Origin: Glycomyces terrestris
GTDB lineage: Bacteria > Actinomycetota > Actinomycetes > Mycobacteriales > Micromonosporaceae
DNA length: 64,000 bases
Direction of reading: 5' to 3'
Assembly: GCF_003933745.1 (NCBI RefSeq)
Contig: NZ_RSEB01000003.1
Coordinates: 1-64,000, forward strand
Every line of letters begins with the position of its first letter. The first letter of the stretch is position 1. Positions 51,124 through 59,570 of this stretch are shown one piece after another. The notes below the pieces were generated by a model. It made no database searches. It saw nothing but the letters and a program-made list of their open reading frames with translations, and had not been told where the DNA came from. The translations under genes were made by a program, and so were the position numbers.

Positions 51124-51923
51124 GTCCTGGCCCTCCGCTCGGTCCGGTCGTGCTCGTCCTTCGGGCCCTGCCGCGGCAGCCGGTGCATCGCGGCGACGAG
51201 CACGGGCCCGATCGCGGCGGTGCGGGCCGCGTCGTCGCCGGTGCCGACCCCGAGCGTGCACGCGGAGGCGAGCGCCTCGGCGACGTGGAGCGGCTCGGCC
51301 TTCGGCACGAGGGCGCGGACCTTCGCGACGCACTTGTCCCGCAGGACCGGAACGTCGCTCGCGTTCGGGTTGCGGCCCAAGTGCTCCGCGGCGAGGCTGC
51401 GCACCAGCGGCCAGGCGAGGCCGGGGAGTTTCACGCCGGTCTCGGGCCCGGCGTCGCGCAGGCGCTTGCAGTACGCGTCGGCGTTCCCCTCGCCGGCGGC
51501 CTTGAGCAGCTCGTTGAACAGGCGGGTCGGCGGGACCCGCTCGGGTTCGGCGTCGCCGCTGCGGTCGCACAGCTCGTTGACGCGGTCGGTCCACCACTGC
51601 CGCGGGTCGACCGGGGCCGGCGCGGCGGACGGGGCGCCGCGGGCCGGGGCCGCAGCAGCCGGGGCGGGACCGGCGCCGGCGCCGATCGCGGCGAGGTAGT
51701 CGTCGATCGCGTCGACGGCCTCGCCGAGGCGGGTGCGGGCCGCGTCGAGGCGTTCGCGCGCGGCGCCGAGCTTGTGGAGCCCGACCTCGGCGTTCGACTC
51801 GCGCGCGGCCTCCCGCAGCTCGGCCTGCGCGGCCTCGAAGCGGGCGTCGGCGGTGTCGAACGCGGGGAACGGGAGGTCGGCGGCCAGGGCCTTGAGGCTC
51901 CCGGCGAGGGCGGCGACGTCCAC
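51120..51923 (-). CDS. Unknown protein coupled to the FtsK-like ATPase
   Basis: I do not recognise this 267-residue protein. Residues 1-80 are helical (KALAADLPFPAFDTADARFE, then LDAARTRLGEAVDAIDDYLA). A Pro/Ala linker follows, then a second helical domain from about 105, with RQWWTDRVNELCD and LFNELLKAAGEGNADAY. There is no signal peptide or span. GGAGA lies 7 bp before the GTG. It lies 13 bp after the 88-aa gene and overlaps the ATPase gene by 4 bp, so it is a core member of the operon. A substrate, chaperone or adaptor role is possible. Confidence 0.78.
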   Translation of the reverse strand: MDVAALAGSLKALAADLPFPAFDTADARFEAAQAELREAARESNAEVGLHKLGAARERLDAARTRLGEAVDAIDDYLAAIGAGAGPAPAAAAPARGAPSAAPAPVDPRQWWTDRVNELCDRSGDAEPERVPPTRLFNELLKAAGEGNADAYCKRLRDAGPETGVKLPGLAWPLVRSLAAEHLGRNPNASDVPVLRDKCVAKVRALVPKAEPLHVAEALASACTLGVGTGDDAARTAAIGPVLVAAMHRLPRQGPKDEHDRTERRART

Positions 51924-51936
51924 AGGGGTCTCCGTT

Positions 51937-52203
51937 CTAGAGGGTCGCGGCGTACGCCTCGGCCTGCTCGGCGGCGGCGAAGGTCGCGGCCAGGGACTGC
52001 TCCAGCTCCGCGGCGGCCTGCGCGAGCGCGGCCTGCGCGGTGGCGACCGCGTCGTGGCCCGACCCGGCGGTGACCGCGGTCAGGCCGCCCTGGGCCGCTT
52101 CGATGTTCTGGCTGGCGGCGGTGATGGCCGCCTGGCCGTCGCGGACCTGCTGGAGGGCGGCGGCGATGGCGGACTTGAGTTCGGCGACGCTCACGGTGGA
52201 CAC
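51937..52203 (-). CDS. 88-aa helical protein, WXG100-like in size but lacking WXG
   Basis: This 88-residue protein is Ala/Gln-rich and should fold as two helices joined by a turn near AGSGHDAV. Its size, fold and place at the head of an operon with an FtsK-type ATPase recall WXG100 proteins, but there is no WXG turn and no C-terminal YxxxD/E motif. The GTG at 52203 is the most likely start; a GTG at 52194 is an alternative, and neither has a strong ribosome binding site. It could be a small secreted substrate or a structural subunit. Confidence 0.7.
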   Translation of the reverse strand: MSTVSVAELKSAIAAALQQVRDGQAAITAASQNIEAAQGGLTAVTAGSGHDAVATAQAALAQAAAELEQSLAATFAAAEQAEAYAATL

Positions 52204-52437
52204 GAGCCCATTCTCGCGGAGAATCCGTCCACTTTCCGTGATGATGTCGCAACCCGGCGTGTCTGGTTTGTCGGATTCCCGACTGCCCAGTGACAACCAG
52301 TGTTGCTTTCGATGCATTTAATGGTGGCGGAGTGACGTACCTCCCAACTACAGTGTGAGTACCAACAGGGCTGAGCCGATTGCGGTTCGCGAGCCTCACC
52401 GAGGCAGCCCCCACACATCGACACCCGGGAGGCGACC

Positions 52438-53721
52438 GTGCCTGTGCAACGCACTTACGTCCTCGACACTTCGGTTCTGCTGTCAGACCCAGGAGCGTTC
52501 TCACGGTTCGACGAACACCACGTGGTCATCCCGCTCGTCGTCGTCAGCGAGCTGGAGGCCAAACGCCACCACCCCGAGCTGGGCTGGTTCGCCCGGGAGT
52601 GCCTCAGGCGCCTCGACGAACTGCGCATCAAGCACGGTCGTCTCGATCAGCCCATCGACATCGGGGACCACGGCGGTTCCATCCGGGTCGAGCTCAACCA
52701 CGTCGACACCTCCGGCCTGCCGGCCGGGTTCGCGGTGGACACGAACGACTCCCGCATCATCGCCGTCACCCGGGCCCTCGGGCTCGAGGGCGCCGACGCC
52801 GTCCTGGTCACCAAGGACATGCCGCTGCGCGTCAAGGCGTCCGCGGTCGGCATCCCCACCGAGGAGTACCGGCACGGCCAGGCCGTCGACCCGACCTGGT
52901 CGGGCATGGCCGAGGTGTCGGTGGCCGACGAGGTCATCGACGCCCTGTTCGACGGCGGCGACGTCGACCTCCCCCACGACGTGGAGCTGCCGTGCCACAC
53001 GGGCCTGGTGCTCAACGGCACCAGCTCGAAGGCCCTGGGCCGCGTCACGGTCGACAAGCAGATCCGCCTCGTCCGGGGCCGCGAGGCCTTCGGCATCCAC
53101 GGCCGCTCGGCCGAGCAGCGCGTCGCGATCGACCTGCTGCTGGACCCCGAGATCGGGATCGTGTCGCTCGGCGGCAAGGCCGGCACCGGCAAGTCCGCGA
53201 TGGCGCTGTGCGCCGGGCTCGAGCAGACGCTCGAGCGCGAGCTGTACAAGAAGGTCATCGTGTTCCGGCCGCTGTACGCGGTCGGCGGGCAGCAGCTGGG
53301 CTACCTGCCGGGCACCGAGGGCGAGAAGATGAGCCCGTGGGGCCAGGCGGTGTTCGACACCCTCGGGGCGGTCACCGACGACAACGTCATCAACGAGGTG
53401 CTCGAGCGCGGGATGCTCGAGGTCCTGCCGCTGACGCACATCCGCGGCCGCAGCCTCCACGACGCGTTCGTCATCGTCGACGAGGCGCAGTCGCTCGAGC
53501 GCGGCGTGCTCCTGACGGTGCTCTCCCGCATCGGGCAGGGCTCCAAAGTGGTCCTCACCCACGACGTCGCGCAGCGCGACAACCTGCGGGTGGGGCGCTT
53601 CGACGGGGTCGCCAGCGTCATCGACGTGCTCAAGGGCCACCCACTCTTCGCGCACGTGACGCTTACGCGCAGTGAGCGTTCGGAGATCGCGGAAATGGTC
53701 ACCAACCTGCTGGAAGGCTGA
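52438..53721 (+). CDS. phoH: PhoH2: PIN-domain ribonuclease fused to PhoH ATPase
   Basis: This 427-residue protein joins an N-terminal PIN ribonuclease domain (YVLDTSVLL with D10; [23 protein letters not shown]) to a PhoH-like RNA helicase/ATPase domain. The latter has Walker [11 protein letters not shown] near 245 and Walker B FVIVDEAQ near 344. This is the PhoH2 architecture, known for RNA unwinding and cleavage and in mycobacteria encoded with a small upstream antitoxin-like gene. No such small gene is visible here in the 234-bp upstream gap. GGGAGG lies before the GTG. Confidence 0.95.
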   Translation: MPVQRTYVLDTSVLLSDPGAFSRFDEHHVVIPLVVVSELEAKRHHPELGWFARECLRRLDELRIKHGRLDQPIDIGDHGGSIRVELNHVDTSGLPAGFAVDTNDSRIIAVTRALGLEGADAVLVTKDMPLRVKASAVGIPTEEYRHGQAVDPTWSGMAEVSVADEVIDALFDGGDVDLPHDVELPCHTGLVLNGTSSKALGRVTVDKQIRLVRGREAFGIHGRSAEQRVAIDLLLDPEIGIVSLGGKAGTGKSAMALCAGLEQTLERELYKKVIVFRPLYAVGGQQLGYLPGTEGEKMSPWGQAVFDTLGAVTDDNVINEVLERGMLEVLPLTHIRGRSLHDAFVIVDEAQSLERGVLLTVLSRIGQGSKVVLTHDVAQRDNLRVGRFDGVASVIDVLKGHPLFAHVTLTRSERSEIAEMVTNLLEG

Positions 53722-53741
53722 CCGGCCAGCTCTGGCATGCT

Positions 53742-53777
53742 GTGTCCCGGGCGTCTGTGGACAGACGCCCGGGACAC
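53742..53777 (+). terminator. Hairpin between phoH and a transglycosylase-like gene
   Basis: GTGTCCCGGGCGTCTGT (53742-53758) pairs with 53761-53777 across two bases, so the top pairs must open to form a loop. It should end phoH transcription. The ribosome binding site AGGAG of the next gene begins immediately after it, so the hairpin would also form in that gene's leader if transcription comes from upstream. Confidence 0.65.
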
Positions 53778-53790
53778 AGGAGTAGAGCGC

Positions 53791-54474
53791 ATGATCCCAC
53801 TGCTGACCCGCTACGGCGCGAAGGTCGCCGCCGTGCTCGTCCTCGCACTGGGGGCCGTCATAGCCGTCAACGCCGTGACCGACGACCCAGCCGAGCAGGA
53901 CGCCCAGCATCCCAGCCAGGCCGCGGCCGACCAGCAGGCCGAAGCCGAAGAGGCGTACGAGGAAGTCCGCTACCTGCACGTCAACTACATCGCCGAGACC
54001 GCCGGCGCCGACGTCACCGTCAAGGCCGAGGCCGTCGGCGACTACGCGCTCGACAAGGCCGCGGGCCTGGACAGCGCCCAGGAGGAGGCCGACCAGGCCG
54101 CCGAGGAGGCCGAGGCCGCCGCCGCGGCGAACGCGAACCCGACGTCGGTCGACATCCCGGCGAGCTGCGAGGAGTACTCGGGGAACAAGGCCACTGGCTG
54201 CGCGATGGCGCTCGACGCCGGCTTCGACCTCGAGCAGGTCGGCTGCCTGGTGGCCCTGTGGGACCGCGAGTCCGGCTGGAACCACCTGGCCGAGAACTCG
54301 ATCGGCGCCTACGGCATCCCGCAGGCCCTGCCCGGCCCGAAGATGGAGTCCGCCGGGTCCGACTGGGAGACCAACCCGGTCACCCAGATCAAGTGGGGCC
54401 TCGGCTACATCGAGGGCCGCTACGGCACGCCCTGCGAGGCGTGGAACCACTCCGAGGAAGTCGGCTGGTACTAG
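53791..54474 (+). CDS. Secreted transglycosylase-like protein 1
   Basis: This 227-residue protein has an N-terminal signal or anchor segment (AAVLVLALGAVIAV), then a charged Ala/Glu-rich helical stalk to about residue 115. A C-terminal domain resembles the lysozyme-like fold of small actinobacterial lytic transglycosylases: WDRESGWN with a candidate catalytic Glu, ENSIGAYGIPQALPG and a final GLGYIEGRYGTPCEAW. Three cysteines lie before the catalytic segment and one near the end. It should act on peptidoglycan outside the cell. AGGAG lies 8 bp before the ATG. A paralogue follows immediately. Confidence 0.85.
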   Translation: MIPLLTRYGAKVAAVLVLALGAVIAVNAVTDDPAEQDAQHPSQAAADQQAEAEEAYEEVRYLHVNYIAETAGADVTVKAEAVGDYALDKAAGLDSAQEEADQAAEEAEAAAAANANPTSVDIPASCEEYSGNKATGCAMALDAGFDLEQVGCLVALWDRESGWNHLAENSIGAYGIPQALPGPKMESAGSDWETNPVTQIKWGLGYIEGRYGTPCEAWNHSEEVGWY

Positions 54475-54487
54475 CGAGCACGTGACC

Positions 54488-54513
54488 GGGGCGGGCGCGC
54501 GAGCGCCCGCCCC
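54488..54513 (+). terminator. Hairpin between the two transglycosylase-like genes
   Basis: An 11-bp perfect GC stem (54488-54498 with 54503-54513) with a GCGA loop is followed by a C/T-rich tract. It lies 13 bp beyond the first gene and 33 bp before the ribosome binding site of the second. Confidence 0.65.
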
Positions 54514-54556
54514 GCTCCGTCCCCCTCCTTCTCCTCCCTCCCCCAGGAGCCCCGCC

Positions 54557-55228
54557 TTGATCCCGAGACTGACCCGCCACGCCGCCCGGATCGCCGCGGT
54601 CCTCGTGCTCGCCCTCGGCGCCGTCATCGCCGTGGTCGCCGCGACCGACCGGCCCGCCGACGAGGACGCCGACCACCCGAGCAACGCCGCCGCCGAGCAG
54701 CAGGCCGAGGCGCAGGACGCCTACGACGAGGCCCGCTCGCACCACCTCGACTACATCGCCGCCACCGCCGGGGCCGACGTCACGGTCAAGGCCGGGGCGG
54801 TCGCCGAGTACGCGGCGGACAAGGCGCAGGGCCTGGACGACGCCCAGGAGGACGCCGACCAGGCCGCCGAAGAGGCCGCGATGAACACCAATCCGACGTC
54901 AGTCGACGTTCCGGCGAGCTGCGGCGAGTTCTCCGGGAACAAGGCCACCGGCTGCGCGCTCACCTTGGAGGCCGGCTTCGACCTGGAGCAGTTCGCCTGC
55001 CTGGAGCTCTTGTGGGACAAGGAGTCCGGCTGGAACGAGCTCGCCGAGAACTCGATCGGCGCCTACGGCATCCCGCAGTCCTACCCCGGCTCCAAGATGG
55101 CCAGCGAGGGGGACGACTGGCGCACCAACCCGGTCACCCAGATCAAATGGGGCCTCGGCTACATCCAGGGCAAGTACGGGACCCCGTGCGACGCCTGGGC
55201 GTACTCCGAGGCCGAGGGGTTCTACTGA
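54557..55228 (+). CDS. Secreted transglycosylase-like protein 2
   Basis: This 223-residue protein is a tandem paralogue of the previous one, with the same anchor, stalk and C-terminal domain (WDKESGWN, ENSIGAYGIPQSYPG, GLGYIQGKYGTPCDAW). The start is a TTG at 54557, with AGGAG 7 bp upstream. It lines up with the ATG of the first copy (TTG-ATC-CCG against ATG-ATC-CCA), so the duplication includes the start region. Its last 330 bp overlap an open frame of the convergent membrane protein gene on the other strand. Confidence 0.85.
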   Translation: MIPRLTRHAARIAAVLVLALGAVIAVVAATDRPADEDADHPSNAAAEQQAEAQDAYDEARSHHLDYIAATAGADVTVKAGAVAEYAADKAQGLDDAQEDADQAAEEAAMNTNPTSVDVPASCGEFSGNKATGCALTLEAGFDLEQFACLELLWDKESGWNELAENSIGAYGIPQSYPGSKMASEGDDWRTNPVTQIKWGLGYIQGKYGTPCDAWAYSEAEGFY

Positions 55229-55882
55229 GCGGGTCCGGAGGTAGCCGCCGATGACGACGAGGGCGACGATGCCCGAGGCGATCGTCAGGCGCTGGAGGAG
55301 GCCGCCCATCTCCAGCCAGGCCGGGCGCTCCACGCCCCACCACTCGATGACGTACGGCAGCGACGTGAGCGCCAGGACCACGACGGAGAACCACGAGCAG
55401 CCGATGACGGTGCGCGCGCGGCGGGCCCGCTCGGGCTCGGTGCGGCGCAGCCAGCGCCCGAACGCGATGCCGAGGATCGCCATGGTGCAGAAGGCGACGA
55501 ACGCGGCGTAGCGGTGCACGTAGTGGTGCGCGGAGAAGTCGGTGACGCCGTCGCGGTCGGAGGGGACGATGGCGACGACGGCGATGGCGGCGGCCCACGC
55601 GAACAGCGACCAGGAGAGCCACTTGGGGGCGCCGGCGGCGCGGGCCTGGAGGGCGTACGCGCTGGCGCCGAGGGAGAACAGGCCGAGCGCGACGGGCAGG
55701 AGCCAGCCGAGCGGGGTGTACAGGTGGATGCTGATGACCTTGTAGAGCGGGTTGAGGCCGGAGGTCGCGTGGAGGACCAGCATGGCGACGACGCCGGCGG
55801 CCATGGCGGCGTTGCCGAATCCGGTGAATCCACTGGGGACCGTCGCGGCGGTCCGGTTGGCTGCGGGGGCAAAAGAAACCAT
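54899..55882 (-). CDS. DUF998-like membrane protein with antisense-overlapping tail
   Basis: The first 218 codons encode six to seven membrane spans of a DUF998-type protein, with ATSGLNPLYKVIS, IVPSDRDG and HHYVHRYAAF. A GAGG lies about 9 bp before the ATG at 55882. A stop would be expected near 55220, but the frame stays open for another 110 codons antisense to the second transglycosylase gene. That extension reads as a Gly/Val/Leu-rich shadow. A TAG lies in another frame just there (CAGTAG near 55225), so a one-base change may hide the true end. The real product is probably about 220 residues. Confidence 0.7.
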   Translation of the reverse strand: MVSFAPAANRTAATVPSGFTGFGNAAMAAGVVAMLVLHATSGLNPLYKVISIHLYTPLGWLLPVALGLFSLGASAYALQARAAGAPKWLSWSLFAWAAAIAVVAIVPSDRDGVTDFSAHHYVHRYAAFVAFCTMAILGIAFGRWLRRTEPERARRARTVIGCSWFSVVVLALTSLPYVIEWWGVERPAWLEMGGLLQRLTIASGIVALVVIGGYLRTRSVEPLGLGVRPGVARGPVLALDVAEAPFDLGDRVGAPVVPLAGHLGAGVGLRDAVGADRVLGELVPAGLLVPQELQAGELLQVEAGLQGERAAGGLVPGELAAARRNVD

Positions 55883-56026
55883 GCCATATAGCCTCGCGAT
55901 TTCCGGGCCCGGAAGCAGTGACGCGGACACCCGAATCGCTCCCCCCGCCAGCACCCGGACGGCGGTAGCGCCTGCCCTACCGCGGACCCTCCGGTCCGGG
56001 CGCGGCCGGTGTGCGATGCTCGGGGG

Positions 56027-57793
56027 GTGAACGAGTTGGCCGGCGCCCTGTCCCCGTACCTCCGCCAGCACGCCGGGAACCCGGTGGCGTGGCGCCAGTG
56101 GGGGCCGGCGGCCCTGGCGGACGCGGCCGCGCGGGACGTGCCGCTGCTCGTCTCGATCGGGTACTCGACGTGCCACTGGTGCCATGTGATGGCGCACGAG
56201 TCGTTCGAGGACCGGACGGTGGCGGCCGCGATCAACGACCGGTTCGTGCCGGTGAAGGTCGACCGGGAGGAGCGCCCGGACCTGGACGCGGTGTACATGC
56301 AGGCGACGATGGCGATCACGGGTCAGGGCGGGTGGCCGATGACGGTGTTCGCGTTCCCGGACGGGACGCCGTTCTTCGCGGGCATGTACTTCCCGAAGGC
56401 GCACTTCCTGCGGCTGCTCGACGCGGTGCACGCGGCGTGGACGGATCAGCGGGAGGAGCTGCGGCACCAGGGGGCGGCGATCGTGGAGGCGAGCGCGGCG
56501 GGCGGTCCGGCGTTCGCGGACGTGACGGTGGCGTGCCCGCTGGACGGGCCGTGCCCGCCGGCGCCGCCGATCCGGGAGGCGATGCTCGACCGGGCCGCCG
56601 AGGCGGTCCTCGCGTCGGCCGACGCCGTGCACGGCGGGTTCGGGTCGGCGCCGAAGTTCCCGAGTGTGCCGACGCTGCGGTTCCTGTGCGACGCGTACGT
56701 GCGCACGGGGGACGCGCGGCTGCTCGACCACGTGAGGCTGAGCGCGGAGCGGATGGCGCGGGGCGGGATCCGCGACCAGCTGGAGGGCGGGTTCGCGCGG
56801 TACAGCGTGGACGCGTCGTGGACGGTGCCGCACTTCGAGAAGATGCTGTACGACAACGCGGAGCTGCTGTGGCTGTACGCGCGGCTGGCCGGGGAGGGCG
56901 AGCTGTTCGCGCGGGTCGCGGACGAGACGGCGGCGTTCCTGCTGGAGCGCTTCTCGACCGCGGAGGGCGCGTTCGCGGCGGCGTTCGACGCGGACACGGA
57001 GGGCGTGGAGGGCGCGACGTACGTGTGGACGTTCGCGGAGCTGGAGGAGGTCCTGGGCGGGGACGCGGCGTGGGCCGCGGCGGCGTTCGGGGTCGATCCG
57101 GGGCGCCCGAACTTCGAGCACGGCGCGAACGTGCTGGAGCTGCCGCGGGACCCGGAGGACGGGGCGCGGTTCGCGGCGGTCCGGCACCGGCTCGCGGAGG
57201 CGCGGCGCAAGCGTCCCCAGCCGGCGCGGGACGACAAGGTGGTGGCGGCCTGGAACGGGCTGGCGATCGCCGCGCTCGCGGAGTACTCGTCGCGGACGGG
57301 GCGCCGGGACGCGCTGCTGGCGGCCGAGCGGGCGGCGGCGTTCCTGGCGGAGCGGCACCTCGGTGCGGACGGGCGGCTGGCGCGGGCCTCGCTGGGCGGG
57401 CAGGTGTCGGCGGCGCCGGGCATCCTGGAGGACTACGCGGCGGTCGCGCTCGGGTTCCTGCGCCTGGGCGGGGCGTGGACGGGTCGCGCGCAGGCGCTGC
57501 TGGAGCAGGTGCGGGCGCGGTTCGGGGACGGGCTCGGCGGGTTCTTCGACACGGCCGCCGACGCGGAGGAGCTGGTGTCGCGTCCGGCGGACGTGCACGA
57601 CGGGCCGACGGCGTCGGGCTGGGCGCTGGCGGCGGCCGCGCTGCTGGAGGCGTACGAGGCGACCGGGGACGAGACGTACAAGGACGACGCGTGGCGGGCG
57701 ATCGCGCGCGCCGAGCCGGTGATGAGCCGGAATCCGCGGTTCACGGCGGGGCTGCACGCGGCGGCGGAGGCCCTGGTCAGGGTGCAGCGGTAG
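56027..57793 (+). CDS. YyaL-type thioredoxin-fold / six-hairpin protein
   Basis: This 588-residue protein belongs to the conserved DUF255/YyaL (SPATA20) family. The N-terminal thioredoxin-like domain has [16 protein letters not shown] near 48-63, [13 protein letters not shown] and GGWPMTVF. The C-terminal part is an alpha/alpha six-hairpin fold with [23 protein letters not shown] and [12 protein letters not shown]. Its biochemical role is unresolved in the family; a redox or sugar-epimerase-like activity has been suggested. The GTG at 56027 lacks a clear ribosome binding site and may be leaderless. Confidence 0.93.
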   Translation: MNELAGALSPYLRQHAGNPVAWRQWGPAALADAAARDVPLLVSIGYSTCHWCHVMAHESFEDRTVAAAINDRFVPVKVDREERPDLDAVYMQATMAITGQGGWPMTVFAFPDGTPFFAGMYFPKAHFLRLLDAVHAAWTDQREELRHQGAAIVEASAAGGPAFADVTVACPLDGPCPPAPPIREAMLDRAAEAVLASADAVHGGFGSAPKFPSVPTLRFLCDAYVRTGDARLLDHVRLSAERMARGGIRDQLEGGFARYSVDASWTVPHFEKMLYDNAELLWLYARLAGEGELFARVADETAAFLLERFSTAEGAFAAAFDADTEGVEGATYVWTFAELEEVLGGDAAWAAAAFGVDPGRPNFEHGANVLELPRDPEDGARFAAVRHRLAEARRKRPQPARDDKVVAAWNGLAIAALAEYSSRTGRRDALLAAERAAAFLAERHLGADGRLARASLGGQVSAAPGILEDYAAVALGFLRLGGAWTGRAQALLEQVRARFGDGLGGFFDTAADAEELVSRPADVHDGPTASGWALAAAALLEAYEATGDETYKDDAWRAIARAEPVMSRNPRFTAGLHAAAEALVRVQR

Positions 57794-57843
57794 GGCGCGG
57801 GCGGGTGGGCTGCGGATCACACCGGCCCACGGCGCATATCGCC

Positions 57844-57873
57844 TTGCCGCGCGGCAAGCGCGCCGCTTACGTT
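57844..57873 (+). promoter_or_regulatory. Candidate promoter of the ABC exporter operon
   Basis: TTGCCG (57844-57849) and TACGTT (57868-57873) are separated by 18 bp. The -10 box ends 8 bp before the GTG at 57882, which has no ribosome binding site, so the mRNA is probably leaderless. Confidence 0.5.
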
Positions 57874-57881
57874 TGAGAGTT

Positions 57882-59570
57882 GTGAAGCCCAACCCGCTGC
57901 GCCCCCCGAGGCTGTCCGCCGCCGACGTCCCCGCCGATCCGTGGCGGTACCTGCTGCACATCGCGAAGGAGCAGACCGGGCCGGTCGCGCTCGGGTTCGT
58001 GCTGCTGAGCGTCTCGGGCGCGGCGTGGGTGCTGCTGCCGTGGACGATCGCGCGGATCATCGACGAGGTGATGCTCGCGGGCTCGGCAGCGCCGCTGCTG
58101 CCGTGGGGGCTGGTCCTGGGCGCGGTGGCGATCGCGTCGTCGTGGGTGTTCGTGGCGGGGTACCGGGCGCTGTTCATGGCGGAGTCGCGGGCGCGGGTGC
58201 GGACGGTGGAGAACCTGACCGACCACCTGAACCGGGCAGGCACGGGCGTGCGGGGCGCGGTCTCCGCCGGCGAGATGGTGAACCTGTCCACACAGGACGC
58301 CCACAAGACGGGGTCGTTCATCTTCCAGCTCGGGTTCGGCTGGATGGGCGTGGTCATGATGGCCGTCGGCGCGGTCCTGCTGTGGGACGCGAGCCCGGCG
58401 CTCGGGCTCGTCGCACTCGGCGGGGTCCTCGTCATCGGCTTCGTCGTCGGCCCCGTGCTCAGCCGCCTCCAGCACCACCAGATCGCCTACCGGGCCTCGG
58501 TCGCGACCCTCACCGGGCAGGCGTCCGACGTCGTCGGCGGCCTGCGCGTGCTCCGCGGCGTGGGCGGCGAGGAGCAGTTCTCGCGCCGCTACCGGCGGGC
58601 CTCCGCGGACCTGCGCGACGCCGGGTACGGCGTCGCCAGCGCCGACTCGTGGGTCCAGGGCCTGCGCACCAGCCTGCCGCTGGCGCTCATCGCCGCCGTC
58701 ACGTGGGTCGGCGCGCGCCTGGCGCTGAACGGGGCGATCACCATCGGGGAGCTGTCCGCCGCGTTCGGCGTGACCGCGCTCGTCGCCCAGCACTCCGGCG
58801 CGATGATCGGGATGGCGCAGGCCGTCATCGCCGCCCAGGTCTCCTCCCGGCGGCTCACCGCGTTCTTCGGCACCCGCAGCGACATCGCCGACGAGGGCGC
58901 CGGGCGCGGCGCGGCCGGGCCGCTGCGCGACCCCGAGTCCGGGCTCGCGATCGAGCCGGGGCGGCTCACCGTCGTCGTCAGCGCCGAGGCGAAGCCCGCC
59001 GAGGCCGCCGCGGAGCGCCTGGCCCGCTACCGCGAGTCCGACGCCGAGTGGGGCGGGACGCGCCTCGACGCGCTCGCGCTCGACGAGGTCCGCGAGCGCG
59101 TCCTGCTCCTGCGCGAGGACTACCTGTTCGCGCAGTCCCTCGGCGAGACCCTCCGGGTCGGGCCGGAGCGGGCGCTCGCCGCCCTCGAGGCCGCCGGCGC
59201 CGCCGACGTCCTCTCCAGCCTCGGGTCCACGCTCGACGGCGAGATCACGAACGGCGGCCGGAACCTCTCCGGCGGCCAGCGGCAGCGCCTGCGCCTCGCG
59301 CGGGCCCTCGCCGCCGACGCCGAGGTCCTCATCGCGGTCGAGCCGACCAGCGCCGTGGACGCCCACACCGAGAACCTCATCGCCGAGCGCGTGGCCGCCG
59401 CCCGCGCGGGGCGCACCACCGCGGTCGTGTCCGCGTCGCCGCTGTGGCTGGCGCGCGCCGACCGGGTGGCGTGGCTCGTCGACGGCAAGGTCCGCGCCGT
59501 CGGCACGCACGCCGAGCTGTCCGAGCACGGCGAGTACCGCTCCCTCACGTCCAGGCAGGAGTCCCGATGA
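57882..59570 (+). CDS. ABC exporter half-transporter 1, degenerate nucleotide site
   Basis: This 562-residue protein has six N-terminal spans of the type I exporter fold and a C-terminal ATPase domain. The ATPase domain has lost its P-loop: at the Walker A position it reads TVVVSAEAKPAEAAAERL with no GxxGxGKS/T. Walker B reads EVLIAVEPTSAVD, lacking the Asp before Glu. The signature LSGGQRQRLRLARAL is intact. The next gene has the opposite pattern, so the two must work as a heterodimer with one complete ATP site. The substrate is unknown. The GTG at 57882 fits a leaderless transcript. Confidence 0.9.
   Translation: MKPNPLRPPRLSAADVPADPWRYLLHIAKEQTGPVALGFVLLSVSGAAWVLLPWTIARIIDEVMLAGSAAPLLPWGLVLGAVAIASSWVFVAGYRALFMAESRARVRTVENLTDHLNRAGTGVRGAVSAGEMVNLSTQDAHKTGSFIFQLGFGWMGVVMMAVGAVLLWDASPALGLVALGGVLVIGFVVGPVLSRLQHHQIAYRASVATLTGQASDVVGGLRVLRGVGGEEQFSRRYRRASADLRDAGYGVASADSWVQGLRTSLPLALIAAVTWVGARLALNGAITIGELSAAFGVTALVAQHSGAMIGMAQAVIAAQVSSRRLTAFFGTRSDIADEGAGRGAAGPLRDPESGLAIEPGRLTVVVSAEAKPAEAAAERLARYRESDAEWGGTRLDALALDEVRERVLLLREDYLFAQSLGETLRVGPERALAALEAAGAADVLSSLGSTLDGEITNGGRNLSGGQRQRLRLARALAADAEVLIAVEPTSAVDAHTENLIAERVAAARAGRTTAVVSASPLWLARADRVAWLVDGKVRAVGTHAELSEHGEYRSLTSRQESR

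Noticed and set aside
57794-57881. A TTG at 57873 as the start of the first ABC subunit
   Set aside because: It overlaps the last bases of the TACGTT -10 box, so it would lie before the transcription start; the GTG at 57882 fits better.
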